From Takakia lepidozioides (lineage: Eukaryota > Streptophyta > Takakiopsida > Takakiales > Takakiaceae): 64,000 nt of DNA. Position 1 is the stretch's first letter; every line of letters begins with the position of its first letter. The position numbers and the translations under genes are program-made. Of the stretch, positions 33,585 to 45,927 are shown piece by piece. Location: positions 23,498,001 through 23,562,000 of the forward strand of contig CM060733.1 in assembly GCA_030704615.1 (NCBI GenBank). The letters run 5' to 3'. The notes below the pieces were generated by a model, which was not told where the DNA came from, ran no database searches, and was given only the letters and a program-made list of their open reading frames with translations.

Positions 33585-36500
33585 CTATCCCAAGCAGTGT
33601 GGACACAACCAATCTCCGTCAGGAACCTTCTCAAGAGGTGGTGTCAAGCATCCCATATGCCAACCCCTTGAACATCGATCACACACCAGCATGGTGGCTG
33701 CCCCTTTGGCAGACCCACAGAGTATGCACCTCAAACCTGCAGGTACCACTGCCAAGTTTGGGTCAACTCTGCCATCGACATTGGGAAGGTGACATGGCGC
33801 ACAATTACGCACATGGTCTTTCCAAGTCATGTCATCTCGACCCTCCAAGATCAGGACTCCTGAGGGCAACACCTCTTGAACCCTCAGAATAACACGCCCT
33901 GCAGTAACATCCAGAGTCGTAGGAGCAGTCTGCTGCAAATAAACATAGTCACCAGGGCTAAACCTCCGAACCCCATGACGATATCCTCCACCACGTATAG
34001 TGGCATACCTCAACGTATCACGGTGTTGTGCAATGGCAAGGTTCTCAAAAGCCATGGGCATGACTTTCTTGAACAACTCTGCACGCTGATCACATGCACG
34101 TACCCACACGTCCGGATCGTCAAGGTTAAGGACTTGAGCAGTGTCCCTACGAATGGCTGCAGGCAAATCCGGCTCTCGGCCAAAGAGAAGGAAATATGGT
34201 GAGAAAGAGGCAAATGATGCTTGTTTGCTGAACCTGTAGCCCATGGTTAACCAAGGAACCTAAAGATCCCAATCTCCTAGGTGTCCCTTCTGCAAGCCAT
34301 ACTTGCGCAAACCCCTCTTCACCGTCTGAACAACTCTCTCTGCCAAGCCATCGGCCTCAGGATGATCCCGAGAAGTGGTGCGGTGGTCTATCAAGGCTTT
34401 ATCACACAAAGCCTGAAACTCCCCCAAGAACTCTCTCCCTTGGTCCGTGAGTACCTCAGCTGGAGCACCAAATCGGCTAAGCACACGATCCAAGAATGCA
34501 TACGCAGCCCCCTCACTAGCCTTGTCAGGCAATGGAACCAACTCAATCCACTTGGAGAAGTGCTCCACCATCACCAACACATATCTGTGGTGGCGCATAG
34601 TCAGTGGCAATGGTCCTGCGAAGTCAAGACTTCACCTATAGCCCAATCCCATGATTGGTAAAGGATGCAACTGTGGTGTAGGGGCGTTGAATGAAGCACG
34701 CACCCTGTCACACACCATGCACCTAGCCACGAACTGTTGCACATCTGTATGCATACCACGCCACCAATACTGCCCCTGCAGTAAACTATGAGTGCGTCGC
34801 ACTCCAAAATGCCCCAACTCCTCATGGGCATGCCGCACTAACCGTGCACGCTGTGTGGGGTGAGGCACAATCCTCACCCGACCATCCTCCCATACTCGAA
34901 GTAGGTGTATCCCCTCCCACTTGAACCTCTTGGCTCGTTGCAGGATCTGATCCCTCTCCTTGGCAGTCATAGTGGCTGCCGTGTCTCCCGTGTGGAGGTA
35001 GTCCAACACATCCGAATCCTCATGTATATCTCTGGCACCACCTGGCTCATCACTAGCCTCAGGGTCCTCAGCCACTCCGTCTACAGTCATCCCTGTTGTA
35101 GGTCCAACCTGACCTCCCGATGCCAAGATACACAAAAATACAGATGCGTGCCATCCTGGCACCATCTCCTCGTCCGTCTCACCATGCCACCGAGCTACAG
35201 TGTCATCCTGCTGGCTCATGCATGGATTGCGACTCAATCCATCCGCATCCCGATTGACCAAACCCGGTCGATGCAAAACCTGAAAGTCATACTCTTGGAG
35301 TATGAGTGCCCACCGTGCAAGCTTCCCCGTAAGCTTGTCTGACTCCATCAACCACTTGAGTGGCTGGTGATCTGTGACAAAGGTGAAAAGATTGCCGTAT
35401 AGATAGCACCTGAAGTGTGCCACGGCCCACACTGCAGCTAAGCACTCTCCCTCATATGAGCTGTACTTAGCCTCTGCAACGTTGTTCGAGCGGCTAGCAT
35501 AAGCCACTACGAACTCTCTTCCCTCATCATCCACCTGTGTGAGCACCGCTCCAAGCCCCAGCATGCTCCAATCCGTATGCAGCTGAAAGGGACGCCCCCT
35601 AATAGGTCGTCTCAGGATAGGCGCCGAGGTCAACCTCGCCTTGAGCTCTTGAAAAGCTCGTTCCTGCTCATCTTCCCACTGCCATTCCTGGTCCACCTTG
35701 GTCAGCTTGGTTAGAGCCTTTGCAATGGTACTAAATCCCTTGACAAACCGTCTATGATAGTTTGTCAACCCCATGAAAGCTCGAACTCGGCTCACATCCG
35801 TGGGGCGTAGAATTTGTGCAATGGCCTCTACCTTAGTCTGCTGTACCCCCAATCCTCCAGGATATATCATGTGACCTAGATACTCAATCTGGTTGTGGAA
35901 AAACTTGCACTTCCCCGGATGCAACTTCAATCCGTGCGCTCTCAAGCGCTCCAATACCACCTGAAGGTGTCTCTCATGCTCCTCCATTGTAACACTAAAG
36001 ATGATGATGTCATCTATGTAGCACCGAGCAAAGTCCACCCCTGCTAGAATCCTATCCATGACTCTCTGAAACTCTGCAGGAGCATTCTTAAGCCCAAATG
36101 GTAAGAACCGCCACTGATATAGGCAATCCTTGTCGTGCTCATTGATCCCCCAGAATGTCGTCTTCTGCTTGTCCGCCTCGTTGATTGGCAACTGGTGATA
36201 TCCGGATCGTAAATCCAAAGTGCTAAAGGCCTTAGCATGCCCGATGGCATCAAAGATCTCCTCTGAGGTTGGCATGGCATACTTATCGGACTCGGTCTGA
36301 CGATTTACAGGCCGGTAATCACCGCACATACGTCTCTCCGTCCAATTGCCATAGACATCCTTCTTGGCTGGCATCACTGTGGCTAAAGCATACTCTCCAC
36401 CAGAGAGCTCCACCAAACCTGCCTCCCAGAGATCTTGAGTCCTCATCTGAATCAAAGACCTCTCCATGTCACTGTATCTATAGGGTCTCCGAAAGATTGG

Positions 36501-37103
36501 CGTGTCAGTGGCCAACTCAATACGGATCTCTTGACCCTTCAGTGCTCCCAAGTCCTTCAAACTGAAAACAAAGCAATTCCTATAAGCCCTCAAGAACCGC
36601 CGTATACGTTGTCTCTCTCCTCCGGTGACAATGGGTCCAATGTCAGGCTCCCAATTGTCCTCCGTAACTGCAACCTTAAGTCCAGTGGGCTTAGAGGTAG
36701 AGGACGCGTCCAGTGGTTGCTATGTTGCAATCTCTTGAGCAGTACTCCCTGCCTGCTCAGTCAATGACAAGGCCTCATCCTGCCCCATCATCTCATCCTT
36801 GAGGACCTCCTCAACCCGAGAAGAATCCCCAACCTCATCCATCACAGCCGCCTTGGCTGCCAACTCCCTCTGAACCTCGAGCACCTCCCACATGTGCCAT
36901 GGATGCATGCACCCCGTGGTCCTCACATGCTCGCCCCCACTCACTACCTGTACCGTCTTGGTAGGCAGAGAGACCATCGAGGGAAGTGTACTCTGCACTC
37001 TGCGTTGCTCAGCCAGAGCCAAGCTGATAATCCAGGTCAAGCAATTGAGATCCATTGCTTGCCCCAACACTTGACGACGTGATGCCTCAGAAAGAGATGA
37101 CAT
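33585..37103 (-). pseudogene. Gypsy pol: methyltransferase end, RT, RNase H, integrase, PHD finger
   Basis: All pieces share one minus-strand frame (about 1,173 codons), broken only by stops near 36720, 34632 and 34258. From the N-terminus: the C-terminal methyltransferase motif (SEASRRQVLGQAMDLNCLTW); a 170-residue linker; RT with LDLRSGYHQLPI and the catalytic YIDD; RNase H (HTDWSMLGLGAVL ... TDHQPLKWLM); integrase zinc finger (HAHEELGHFG ... CMVCDRV) and DDE core (SLDFAGPL, LTDQGREF, DHPEADGLAE); a GPY/F-like region; and finally a Cys4-His-Cys3 PHD finger (CILCGS, CDRC, HMGC, CPHC) ending at the stop. Copy 2 has Trp (TGG) where this copy has the stop near 34632. Continuity of frame shows the methyltransferase and PHD finger are parts of the polyprotein. 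Confidence 0.92.
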
Positions 37104-38064
<961 letters not shown>

Positions 38065-38069
38065 GGGAG

Positions 38070-39031
38070 TGTCGAACGGCTTTTACTCACCCATCCCTTC
38101 GCTATCCGAGGTGGGAACTCCAAGATAGAAGAGTTGGAAATCTCTAAGTACTCAGCCCGCTCAGAACAATCAGTCATGACCTACAGCTAGTGTATCATGG
38201 GGGTGTTTCCTATTTGTACTCCTTCCCGCATTCATGTTAGCGAGTTACCTTACTTTCTGCAATTAAGTATCAGTTTGCTTTAGAAATCTATCAAGTTCCA
38301 TCCATTCATTCCACAGCTTCACTCAGGTCTCTCTACAAAGTGTGAGTATGAAGTATGTATCAGATTAATATCTATCAAGTATCAGGCTGAAGCCATGGTG
38401 TCTCTAATCTACTCTACATTACAATTCTACAGCCTGCATTCATCAAGTAACAACAGATCGTCACTTCTCCTACTCCGTGCTCTTCATCTTTCCACTCAGA
38501 GATGTGCTCTCCCCTCTATTTCCAAGCCCTGATGCCAGAAGTCCCCCACCAAGAAGTGATCTCCAGACGTCCCGCTCTTCGCTTTTTCTACCTACAAGCT
38601 GTTCTAACCGCTTTCCTAACTAACCGTCATCCCTGTAGTACACGTTCATTTTTCAGATGTCGTTCCCCCACCGTCGTTCCCTGCCAATGATAACTGTCCC
38701 CCAGCTGTGTCGAGCTGTGACTGGCTGTATTAGGCTGTGGCGGGCTGTGACTGGCTGTGTCGGGCTGTGCAGGGCTGTGCGAAGCTGTGACGGCTGTGTT
38801 GGACTGTGACGGGTTGTGTTGGATGTGCAAAGCTGTGACTGGCTGTGTTGGACTGTGACGGGCTGTGACGGCTGTGTCGGGCTGTGATGGGCTGTGTCGG
38901 GCTGTGTACCTCTCCCCCTAAAGCCTGTTGCTGTCACCCTTAAGGCTCCTGTTGGTCTCAGTCTGTGTAAAAATTAAGGGTACCCCACAAATCCCGTAAA
39001 AGCGTCCAAGTCCCAAGCAACCCATATAACA
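38070..39031 (-). repeat. LTR of the gag-only element (downstream copy)
   Basis: 962 bp. It is near-identical to 42942-43871 apart from a GGCTGTGAC-type minisatellite at about 38700-38910, which is longer here than in the other LTR (about 43575-43750). That difference largely accounts for the length difference. Confidence 0.9.
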
Positions 39032-40899
39032 TTTACCCCTCCTCCTCTCAAAAAGCCGTGTCCTCACGGCTTACTGTTTGGGATTAGCAAACCTTTGTGA
39101 GCGAGCACCCCTGTGACGTTGAGAGTCTCGTGAAGGACTCCGTGTGCGAGCCCGTGTCCTGTCACTGGTTGAGGGAGATGATTGAGCACTACTTGGAAAT
39201 GTCAGTCCTTCCTTTGGCTGTTATCGAGGTAATCTTTCAGGCATAGGAGACCCCCGTCGCTTCTTCTCTGCCATCTGAATTGCATAGTCCTCTGCCATGT
39301 CAAAAGAGTTCGCTGAAGAACCAGTAGTATCAGAATCGTCTCCCCCCCTGAGGTGTTTTAACGGTCAAACTCTAACTGGAATCCTCTGGGGCATACAATG
39401 TGGTCCCACCATGTCTGGAAGTTTAATCTGTAAAACTTGTTGTAAGCGCTGAATTGCAAAATTGGTGAAGACCCTGAACTCCTTGTCTGTCCAGGTGAGT
39501 GGTGTACCAATGACTTGTGAATTGTGCAAGTTTTTCCATGCCTCATGGCCCTTAAAGAAAATATCATCAGGCCCGAATTTCTGTGTTGACAAATTGTTCC
39601 AGGCCGCATGAAACCATGAACGAAGATTCTACTCTTAAGGTTATGCAGGTCACCATTCTAATCTTAACCCCTAATGGACAAGGCTGTTTTTGGTGGGCCC
39701 ACTCCAAAACAGCACATACCCTCACGGATGAGGGTATATCTCCCAGCCAACAAACATCCACAGGGATGAACTGTATGAAAGAAATGATACCTACCTCATG
39801 CACCTGCTGTAAAAATTCCAGCCCACTTTACCGTGTTAATAGGAAGATTATAACAAAATGGTAAGCCCTAAATCTGTAGTGTACTCCAATTTTAGAGGGA
39901 AGAATTTGTTTGACCAGGCTGTTGGTCCGGAAAAATATTTTTTCCTTGCAAGACCCCAACCACATTCCAATTCACAGGCACCTAAAGCATCTTGCCCCAA
40001 ATTTGCAAAGCACAATTCCAAAATCTGCATAGGGTTGCTTTGTATGGGAAAACAGTGGGGTCGAAAAGCACCATTTACCTCCTCAATTGACCTGTAATTC
40101 AGCCATAGGGGTCCAAATTGGCATTGGACCACAATTCAACGGTGGAATCGTTCCTTGAATGATTTCCTACTACCTCCAAAAAGAATTTCTGATTTCTAAT
40201 CAAAATGCAGGCAGAGATTTCAATTCCTACTTGAATCCCAGCTCAGGCGAAGTATTGCCTGAGCTGGTAGATAATTCCGGCCAATAAAAGGGGCTACGTC
40301 ATGAAAACCCATGAACTCATTGGGCTATTTTGTGGAGCCCCGCTGATACCCGTCGCCGGCAAATGCCCCATCTGCCTGCCACGTGGTAAAGTCAACCCTG
40401 TTGGAGGGTCCAAACCCCCGATTTTTGGGTACCCCCACCCTTTCCAAAAAATCCTGTCGGCTGTCTCCTAGGGTTTTTAGGGTGCCATCAACATAGCGGG
40501 GGGGGGTAGAATTAAATTTCCTACATTTTTCATTCAGGGCTCGATTTCATCCGAGATCATCTCGATGATTTTCATTCATTTGAAAATTTCCGGCGACCCG
40601 ATTCAGGTCGCCTCGTCCATTAGGGGTTAAGGTCACCATTCTAATGGTGACCTTAGTATGCAGGTCACCTGCTAATCTTAAGGTTATACCACCTGCTTGT
40701 CCCCTCACCAACACCCGGTCTGGTACAATTTAGATGAACATGCCATGGATGATAAAATTGACGTGATTATGAAACACGTCCTATAGATGTTTAAATGTTG
40801 AGTGTGCGGGTTGAAGTATACTAGTAATTTCTTCAACCAAATGCAATCACCTTTCAAACTACTGTACGAACCTATGTAACATTTATAATTGAATGTATT

Positions 40900-43049
40900 T
40901 CAAAATGTATTACATTGGCACCAAAGTGCTGTTAGTTCTGTGCTTCCAATTCTCAATTGGATTACTGGCATAGAATCATCAAAGTCCATGACTGTTTCTC
41001 GCCCTTCCGGCTTCACATTATAACTGGTCACCTTGCTGTTCAGGTCTGTGTTTCCTATCTCCTGGGCAATTCGATTGATTGCTTGATACAGCCTGTGTCT
41101 ACAATAAGGTGCCACAGCCAATAGCTGTCCAATGGTAATCTCTGCTTTGGTCTGGCATATTACTTCAGCCAAAGTCCCTTCATTACTTTGCATGTCTGCA
41201 GCTTCTTTCTTCCTTTCGTCCTCACTCACTTCTTTTTCTCCATCAGAATCAGAGGAATCTGCCACATGAATATCAGTACTCTTCTGCATTTCCCTTATGG
41301 TATCTGCCACTTCCTTGTGCAGTTCCTTCTCATCTCTCCAAGTCTCATCATCTTCAGGCATATCACTGCCATCTTCATTATCATCATCTTCCTCACTACT
41401 GGAGGTATTAGTTGGGCTTTGCTTCTTGTTACTATCATTGTACTTACTTCTGGTACAACACATGGCCTAACCATGTGAGCTGCCACCACTGGGCCTCATT
41501 CACAGGAGCTCTCATCTCATTCTGGTGTCTAATCCAGAATGAACAAGCTGCCTTGCGATGTCCTGGCTGATTACAATAGTAACACGTTTTCTCACCATTG
41601 GCTCCTCGCCCTTGGTCTGCTCTTGGATTATTTCTGAATCCAGATTCTCTGGCTGGTAATTCCCCCTTGGATTACCCTGATAGTTGCCTCTGGAATTCCC
41701 TTGGTAATTCTCTCTTAAATTACCTCTCCCTTCCATGCCATTGTTATAACCACCAGGCCTACCATAGTAGTCCTGATCACTGTTTCTTCTTGGCTGGGGC
41801 TGCACATGATGCACCCTTACTTGCCTAGGTTCTCTAGCTGTTGTCCTTCTGTTGTAGTAACAATTCTCAGTAGAATGGTTATCCATTTTACAGATAGTAC
41901 ATGTTTCTCTTCATGTGGCATTCAGTGGTGGTATGGCCTTCATTCTGGCACTTTGCACAACAAACACCCTTCCTCCAATGTGTTGCAGCCTCTGTGGCAT
42001 ACTTCTTCAAGATTTCTTCTAATCTTTTCTCATAGTTATCCCTCTTCAACTTCTCTTTCTCTTACTCTTCATTTTCAGTTCCTGCTCTTCTTCTTCATCT
42101 CGTCATCCTCAGAGTCCTCATCATCCCTTTTCTCTCTCCTCAGCATTCCCAATTGCTCCATTTTTGTTTGCAGTTTCAAATGCCCATCCACTGTATTATG
42201 GGGTAACATATCCACTTTTTCTTTGCAACTTTGTCTTAGTCCACTCACAAAGTTTCTGTAAACCTGGTGCTGGTACAGCAAGCCAGCTTTTTCATCATCA
42301 TTCCATCGTTTCCATTACTCATCCCTCAACAGTTTCATGCTTCTTTTCATTTATTAATGTGGCAATAACCAAAACTCTTTGGTAATATCTTCGTATGTAT
42401 CTGCTGGGTTTCTTTCAGCTTTCAGCACCCTTTGGCTATACAGAAGTTCCATTACCATATATAACCATATGACAAACAAGTCTGGAAAGCTGTGTTCTTG
42501 GTGTGCGTTGATCCACAAAATATCCTTTGGAATCCAATTCTTTACCAGTACAAGCTCTTCATGCATATGAGTATAAACATTCACCTTTCTTTCCTCCCAG
42601 CCTTCAAACTTTACTCGCTTAATGGATAGCAATGCTATCACATAAACCAGTGTTGGTAACCAACGTGCTCTTCCTCTACAGGCCACCTGATAAATCTTTA
42701 ACACTCCTTTCTCCAGACCCCATTCAGGGTCAGCATCATGCACTCTTTTAAGAATGTTTTCTTTACAACCGTCTGGCAATTCCAAGAACCTCTGAAAGAA
42801 TCGTTTGGACAATCTTTCCTTCTCAGTTTCACAGGGAATTTGATTCACATCAAATTCTTTAATTCTCCATCCACCATGATCCCACCAAATGCCTGTCACA
42901 TCTGGTTGTTCATGACCCAGTTCCCCAGTATGGTCGCCAAATGTCGAGCGGCTTTTACTCACCCATCCCTTCGCTATCCGAGGTGGGAACTCCAAGATAG
43001 AAGAGTTGGAAATCTCTAAGCACTCAGCCCGCTCAGAACAATCAGTCAT
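40900..43049 (-). pseudogene. Gag-like protein with three zinc knuckles
   Basis: The minus-strand frame from 43049 into 42354 starts inside the LTR and encodes a gag-like domain (WWDHGGWRIKEFDVN; PADTYEDITKEFWLLPH). A charged coiled coil follows (42075-42281). Then come three CCHC knuckles: CCAKCQNEGHTTTEC (about 41940), CTICKMDNHSTENC (about 41885) and CYYCNQPGHRKAAC (about 41570). A Gly/Asn/Tyr-rich repeat (GNYQGN units, about 41650-41740) lies between knuckles two and three. The last frame, 40900-41463, is acidic and ends PVIQLRIGSTELTALWCQCN, which resembles the lead-in to a retropepsin site but lacks DTG or DSG. Frameshifts separate the pieces. Confidence 0.65.
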
Positions 43050-43871
43050 GACCTACAGCTAGTGTATCATGGGGGTGTTTCCTATTTGTACTCCTTCCCG
43101 CATTCATGTTAGCGAGTTACCTTACTTTCTGCAATTAAGTATCAGTTTGCTTCAGAAATCTATCAAGTTCCATCCATTCATTCCACAGCTTCATTCAGGT
43201 CTCTCTACACAGTGTGAGTATGAAGTATGTATCAGATTAATATCTATCAAGTATCAGGCTGAAGCCATGGTGTCTCTAATCTACTCTACATTACAATTCT
43301 ACAGCCTGCATTCATCAAGTAACAACAGATCGTCACTTCTCCTACTCCGTGCTCTTCATCTTTCCACTCAGAGATGTGCTCTCCCCTCTATTTCCAAGCC
43401 CTGATGCCAGAAGTCCCCCACCAAGAAGTGATCTCCAGACGTCCCCGCTCTTCGCTTTTTCTACCTACAAGCTGTTCTAACCGCTTTCCTAACTAACCGT
43501 CATCCCTGTAGTACACGTTCATTTTTCAGATGTCGTTCCCCCACCGTCGTTCCCTGCCAATGATAACTGTCCCCCAGCTGTGCCGAGCTGTGACTGGCTG
43601 TATCAGGCTGTGGCGGGCTGTGTTGGACTGTGACGGGCTGTGTTGGCTATGCGAAGCTGTGACGGCTGTGTTGGCTGTGGCGGGCTGTGTTGGCTGTGAC
43701 TGGCTGTGTTGGACTGTGACGGGCTGTGATGGCTGTGTTGGGCTGTGTATCTCCCCCCCTAAAGCCTGTTGCTGTCACCCCTAAGGCTCCTGTTGGTCTC
43801 AGTCTGTGTAAAAATTAAGGGTACCCCACAAATCCCGTAAAAGCGTCTAAGTCCCAAGCAGCCCTCTAACA
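42942..43871 (-). repeat. LTR of the gag-only element (upstream copy)
   Basis: 930 bp, bounded by TG and CA. High identity to the other LTR implies a fairly recent insertion. GGGAG follows at 43872-43876. Confidence 0.9.
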
Positions 43872-44074
43872 GGGAGGACGGCTGACTGTTGCACTCTTCT
43901 TTGTGCAGCTTTAAGATCCATTGACTGAACCTACATGAAACTTCACCATGACCACTGTATCTGGAAGAGGACCAGAAGGGGGAGCTAACCAGTCTTCTGG
44001 CACCTGTGGGGATGTGAGGACACTCTAACAGGCAAGTCGACTGAAAGAGGCACGACACGCTTTAAACCAAGGAG

Positions 44075-44420
44075 GCTTTAAACCAATGAGGTCCATGCCG
44101 ACTTCATTACATATGGAATTATGCCGAATACCATATATGAATCTGGAAAATACCCTTGTTGACGTGTATGGCAAATGCGGGGGCATCAAGGAAGCCCCTG
44201 AAGTGTTCTGATGGAGCAGAATCATTCCAGGGTATGCTCACCATGGGTGTGGTGGGGAGGCTTTGGAGATGTATGAGCAATTGATACAGAAAGGGGTGAC
44301 TCCAGACACGGTGACATTCACTTGCATCCTGAACGCATGTGCCAGCCTAGATGCTGTTGAAAAAGGGCAAGGAGGTCCATGCTGAGATCATCAAAGCTGC
44401 CTTCCAAAGGGGTGTGCTCC
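44075..44420 (+). pseudogene. PPR-protein relic
   Basis: Translation gives consecutive PPR repeats of the plant PLS type: NTLVDVYGKCGGIKEAPEVF, then a stop, then IIPGYAHHGCGGEALEMYEQ, GVTPDTVTFTCILNACASLD, and after a frameshift GKEVHAEIIKAAF. PPR proteins of this kind edit or process organellar RNA. The stop at about 44210 and the frameshift near 44365 show it is broken. A second relic of the same type lies at 54660-55375. Confidence 0.8.
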
Positions 44421-45381
44421 AGTAGGCAAGGGTGGTGGCAGGCATGGCGTAAGGGCACACAGTCTGCTGTGAAGGTGGGCAGTGTCCTGGCGCTGGTGCA
44501 ATACCCATGTGAACTTGCTTCCCAACTTAGACCCAATATCACTACTTCCTGGTGGGATTCCAAGGGGGCAGAGTGGCGGAGACAACTGTGAGTTGTGCAA
44601 ACCAGTGCTGAATTGTATCACAGTGTGACTGACTTACTGACCAAGGCAGTGGATTGGAAGTGTGCACGTCAACTGTTTCCGAAGTCTGATGGAGGTGGTG
44701 ATGATAAAGAGAATCACAGAATTCAGGGGGAACAGGAGAGCAAGCCTGTGGTGGTGCGTCTGTAACCACAAATGAATCATGGGAATTATAGGCCGCCGCC
44801 AGGGAGTATGTGAGAACTACATGAACATGTTCGAAACCCGAAGATAACCTGGGAACAGCTTTTAATGGCGAGAACGTTTTGGTGTTAAATAAATAAATAT
44901 TTTTAAAAAAAAAAAACCATTTTGATCTAATTTAAATGATTTAGAGCCTAATTGGTCATATCTTTGTCAAATGGACTCCGTTTGACTCAGTTTTTGGGGG
45001 GATAGCTGCAGAAAGGGGAAATCTATGTATCTAGAGGTGGTTTTAGTTTTTTTTTGGACTCTGCTAAAAATCTATGGAATTTTTTTGAATGTGAGTGTGC
45101 TATGAAAGATCCACAATTTTGTTTCTAGAACCTATTGTGGTCTACATGAGAGACAAATCTGGGGATGTCCTCCTTATATGGCTGGGGGAAATGAGGACGT
45201 AATTGAAGGGCAGGTCTCTTCTCTTAGCCTGTGCACACAATGGGACAATATTTATGTTTCTTAAGGAACTCAGACTGATTTGAATGGAGAGCAGTTGGAC
45301 GAGTTGATTGCATACTAGGAGTCAGGCATTAGCAATAGACAACAAACTGCTTTAGTTGGCGTTGAGGGCCTTAATATTGCT
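44421..45381. other. Unassigned stretch
   Basis: No recognisable gene. ITWEQLL near 44845 resembles a Copia gag fragment, but the match is too short to call. A poly(A) run lies at about 44907-44917. Confidence 0.3.
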
Positions 45382-45927
45382 TTGGACAGTCAGAACTCTG
45401 TTGGAGCAAGCAGTTCTGCAACTGTAGGTGAAATACCAAAGTGGGTGGAAGCTAGGCTTGGAACACAGCCAAAGACAGCCCCGGGGACCAAGGTGTTCAG
45501 CCACAAGGCCGTGGTGTACTGGAGCAGAGGAGCAGGAGTTGCACAAGTTTTTGCAATCAGACCTGGTTGCAGCCGGACACGCTCTGCACAAGGCAACCAC
45601 GAACGGGGGTTCATTAGCAACAAACAGTTTATTCTGCTTGAAGGAGATGCAGTCATTCGCAACGAAGACACCCGCAACCGTCTCAAAGCTTTCGAGTTGA
45701 GAGACTGTCAGACCCTACTTTTATTTTCTTTAGTATTCAGTGAGCGGGAGATAGGGGAGTATTGTTTTGTCTCTACCTGGCAGAGAGAGGAGGACGGTTG
45801 GTTAGAGCGAGCTACTGTAGCTTGGGATAAGGTTAGTGGCAGGTTTCTGGATATAGATATACCTCCCACACCTTACCATCATGCAGAGCGAGGCACTTTG
45901 AGAGAAGTCTGGCAGTTGATAGCATAG
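45382..45927 (+). CDS. Unidentified ORF, 181 codons
   Basis: A clean frame with protein-like composition (KWVEARLGTQPKTAPGTKVF; GRFLDIDIPPTPYHHAERGT). The frame is open upstream of its Met to about 45340, so it may be the end of a longer coding region. I recognise no domain. It lies about 500 bases before the first recognisable sequence of Gypsy copy 2 on the same strand. It could be a distal gag of another element or part of a host gene. Confidence 0.35.
   Translation: MDSQNSVGASSSATVGEIPKWVEARLGTQPKTAPGTKVFSHKAVVYWSRGAGVAQVFAIRPGCSRTRSAQGNHERGFISNKQFILLEGDAVIRNEDTRNRLKAFELRDCQTLLLFSLVFSEREIGEYCFVSTWQREEDGWLERATVAWDKVSGRFLDIDIPPTPYHHAERGTLREVWQLIA

Larger units (their letters stand above)
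32641..37103 (-). mobile_element. Gypsy element copy 3 (methyltransferase/PHD family), 5' truncated
   Basis: Inserted in the LINE on the minus strand. It retains the end of the methyltransferase, RT, RNase H, integrase and PHD finger in one frame, a 3' untranslated region, a polypurine tract (GCTAGGGGGGCGAT on the minus strand, about 33325-33338), and a 684-bp A-B-A terminal repeat. Gag, protease, the methyltransferase core and the 5' end are missing beyond 37103. This is the best-preserved pol region of the family in the window. Confidence 0.9.
38070..43871 (-). mobile_element. Complete gag-only LTR retrotransposon
   Basis: Direct repeats at 38070-39031 and 42942-43871 (TGTCGA ... TAACA) are flanked by GGGAG at 38065-38069 and 43872-43876, a perfect 5-bp target duplication. 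On the minus strand the leader begins TTTGGCGACCATACTGGGG next to the upstream LTR (candidate primer-binding site). A polypurine tract (GAGAGGAGGAGGGG) lies next to the other LTR near 39035. Coding capacity is limited to gag-like frames at 40900-43049, with no reverse transcriptase, RNase H or integrase. It resembles the non-autonomous TR-GAG class, which must borrow enzymes. Confidence 0.88.

Noticed and set aside
33585-33740. A chromodomain at the Gypsy C-terminus
   Set aside because: The Cys/His pattern is that of a PHD finger, and no chromodomain aromatic cage pattern is visible.
38697-38937. Thr/Gln/Ser/Pro-repeat ORF in the LTR
   Set aside because: It is a translation of the GGCTGTGAC minisatellite, not a gene.
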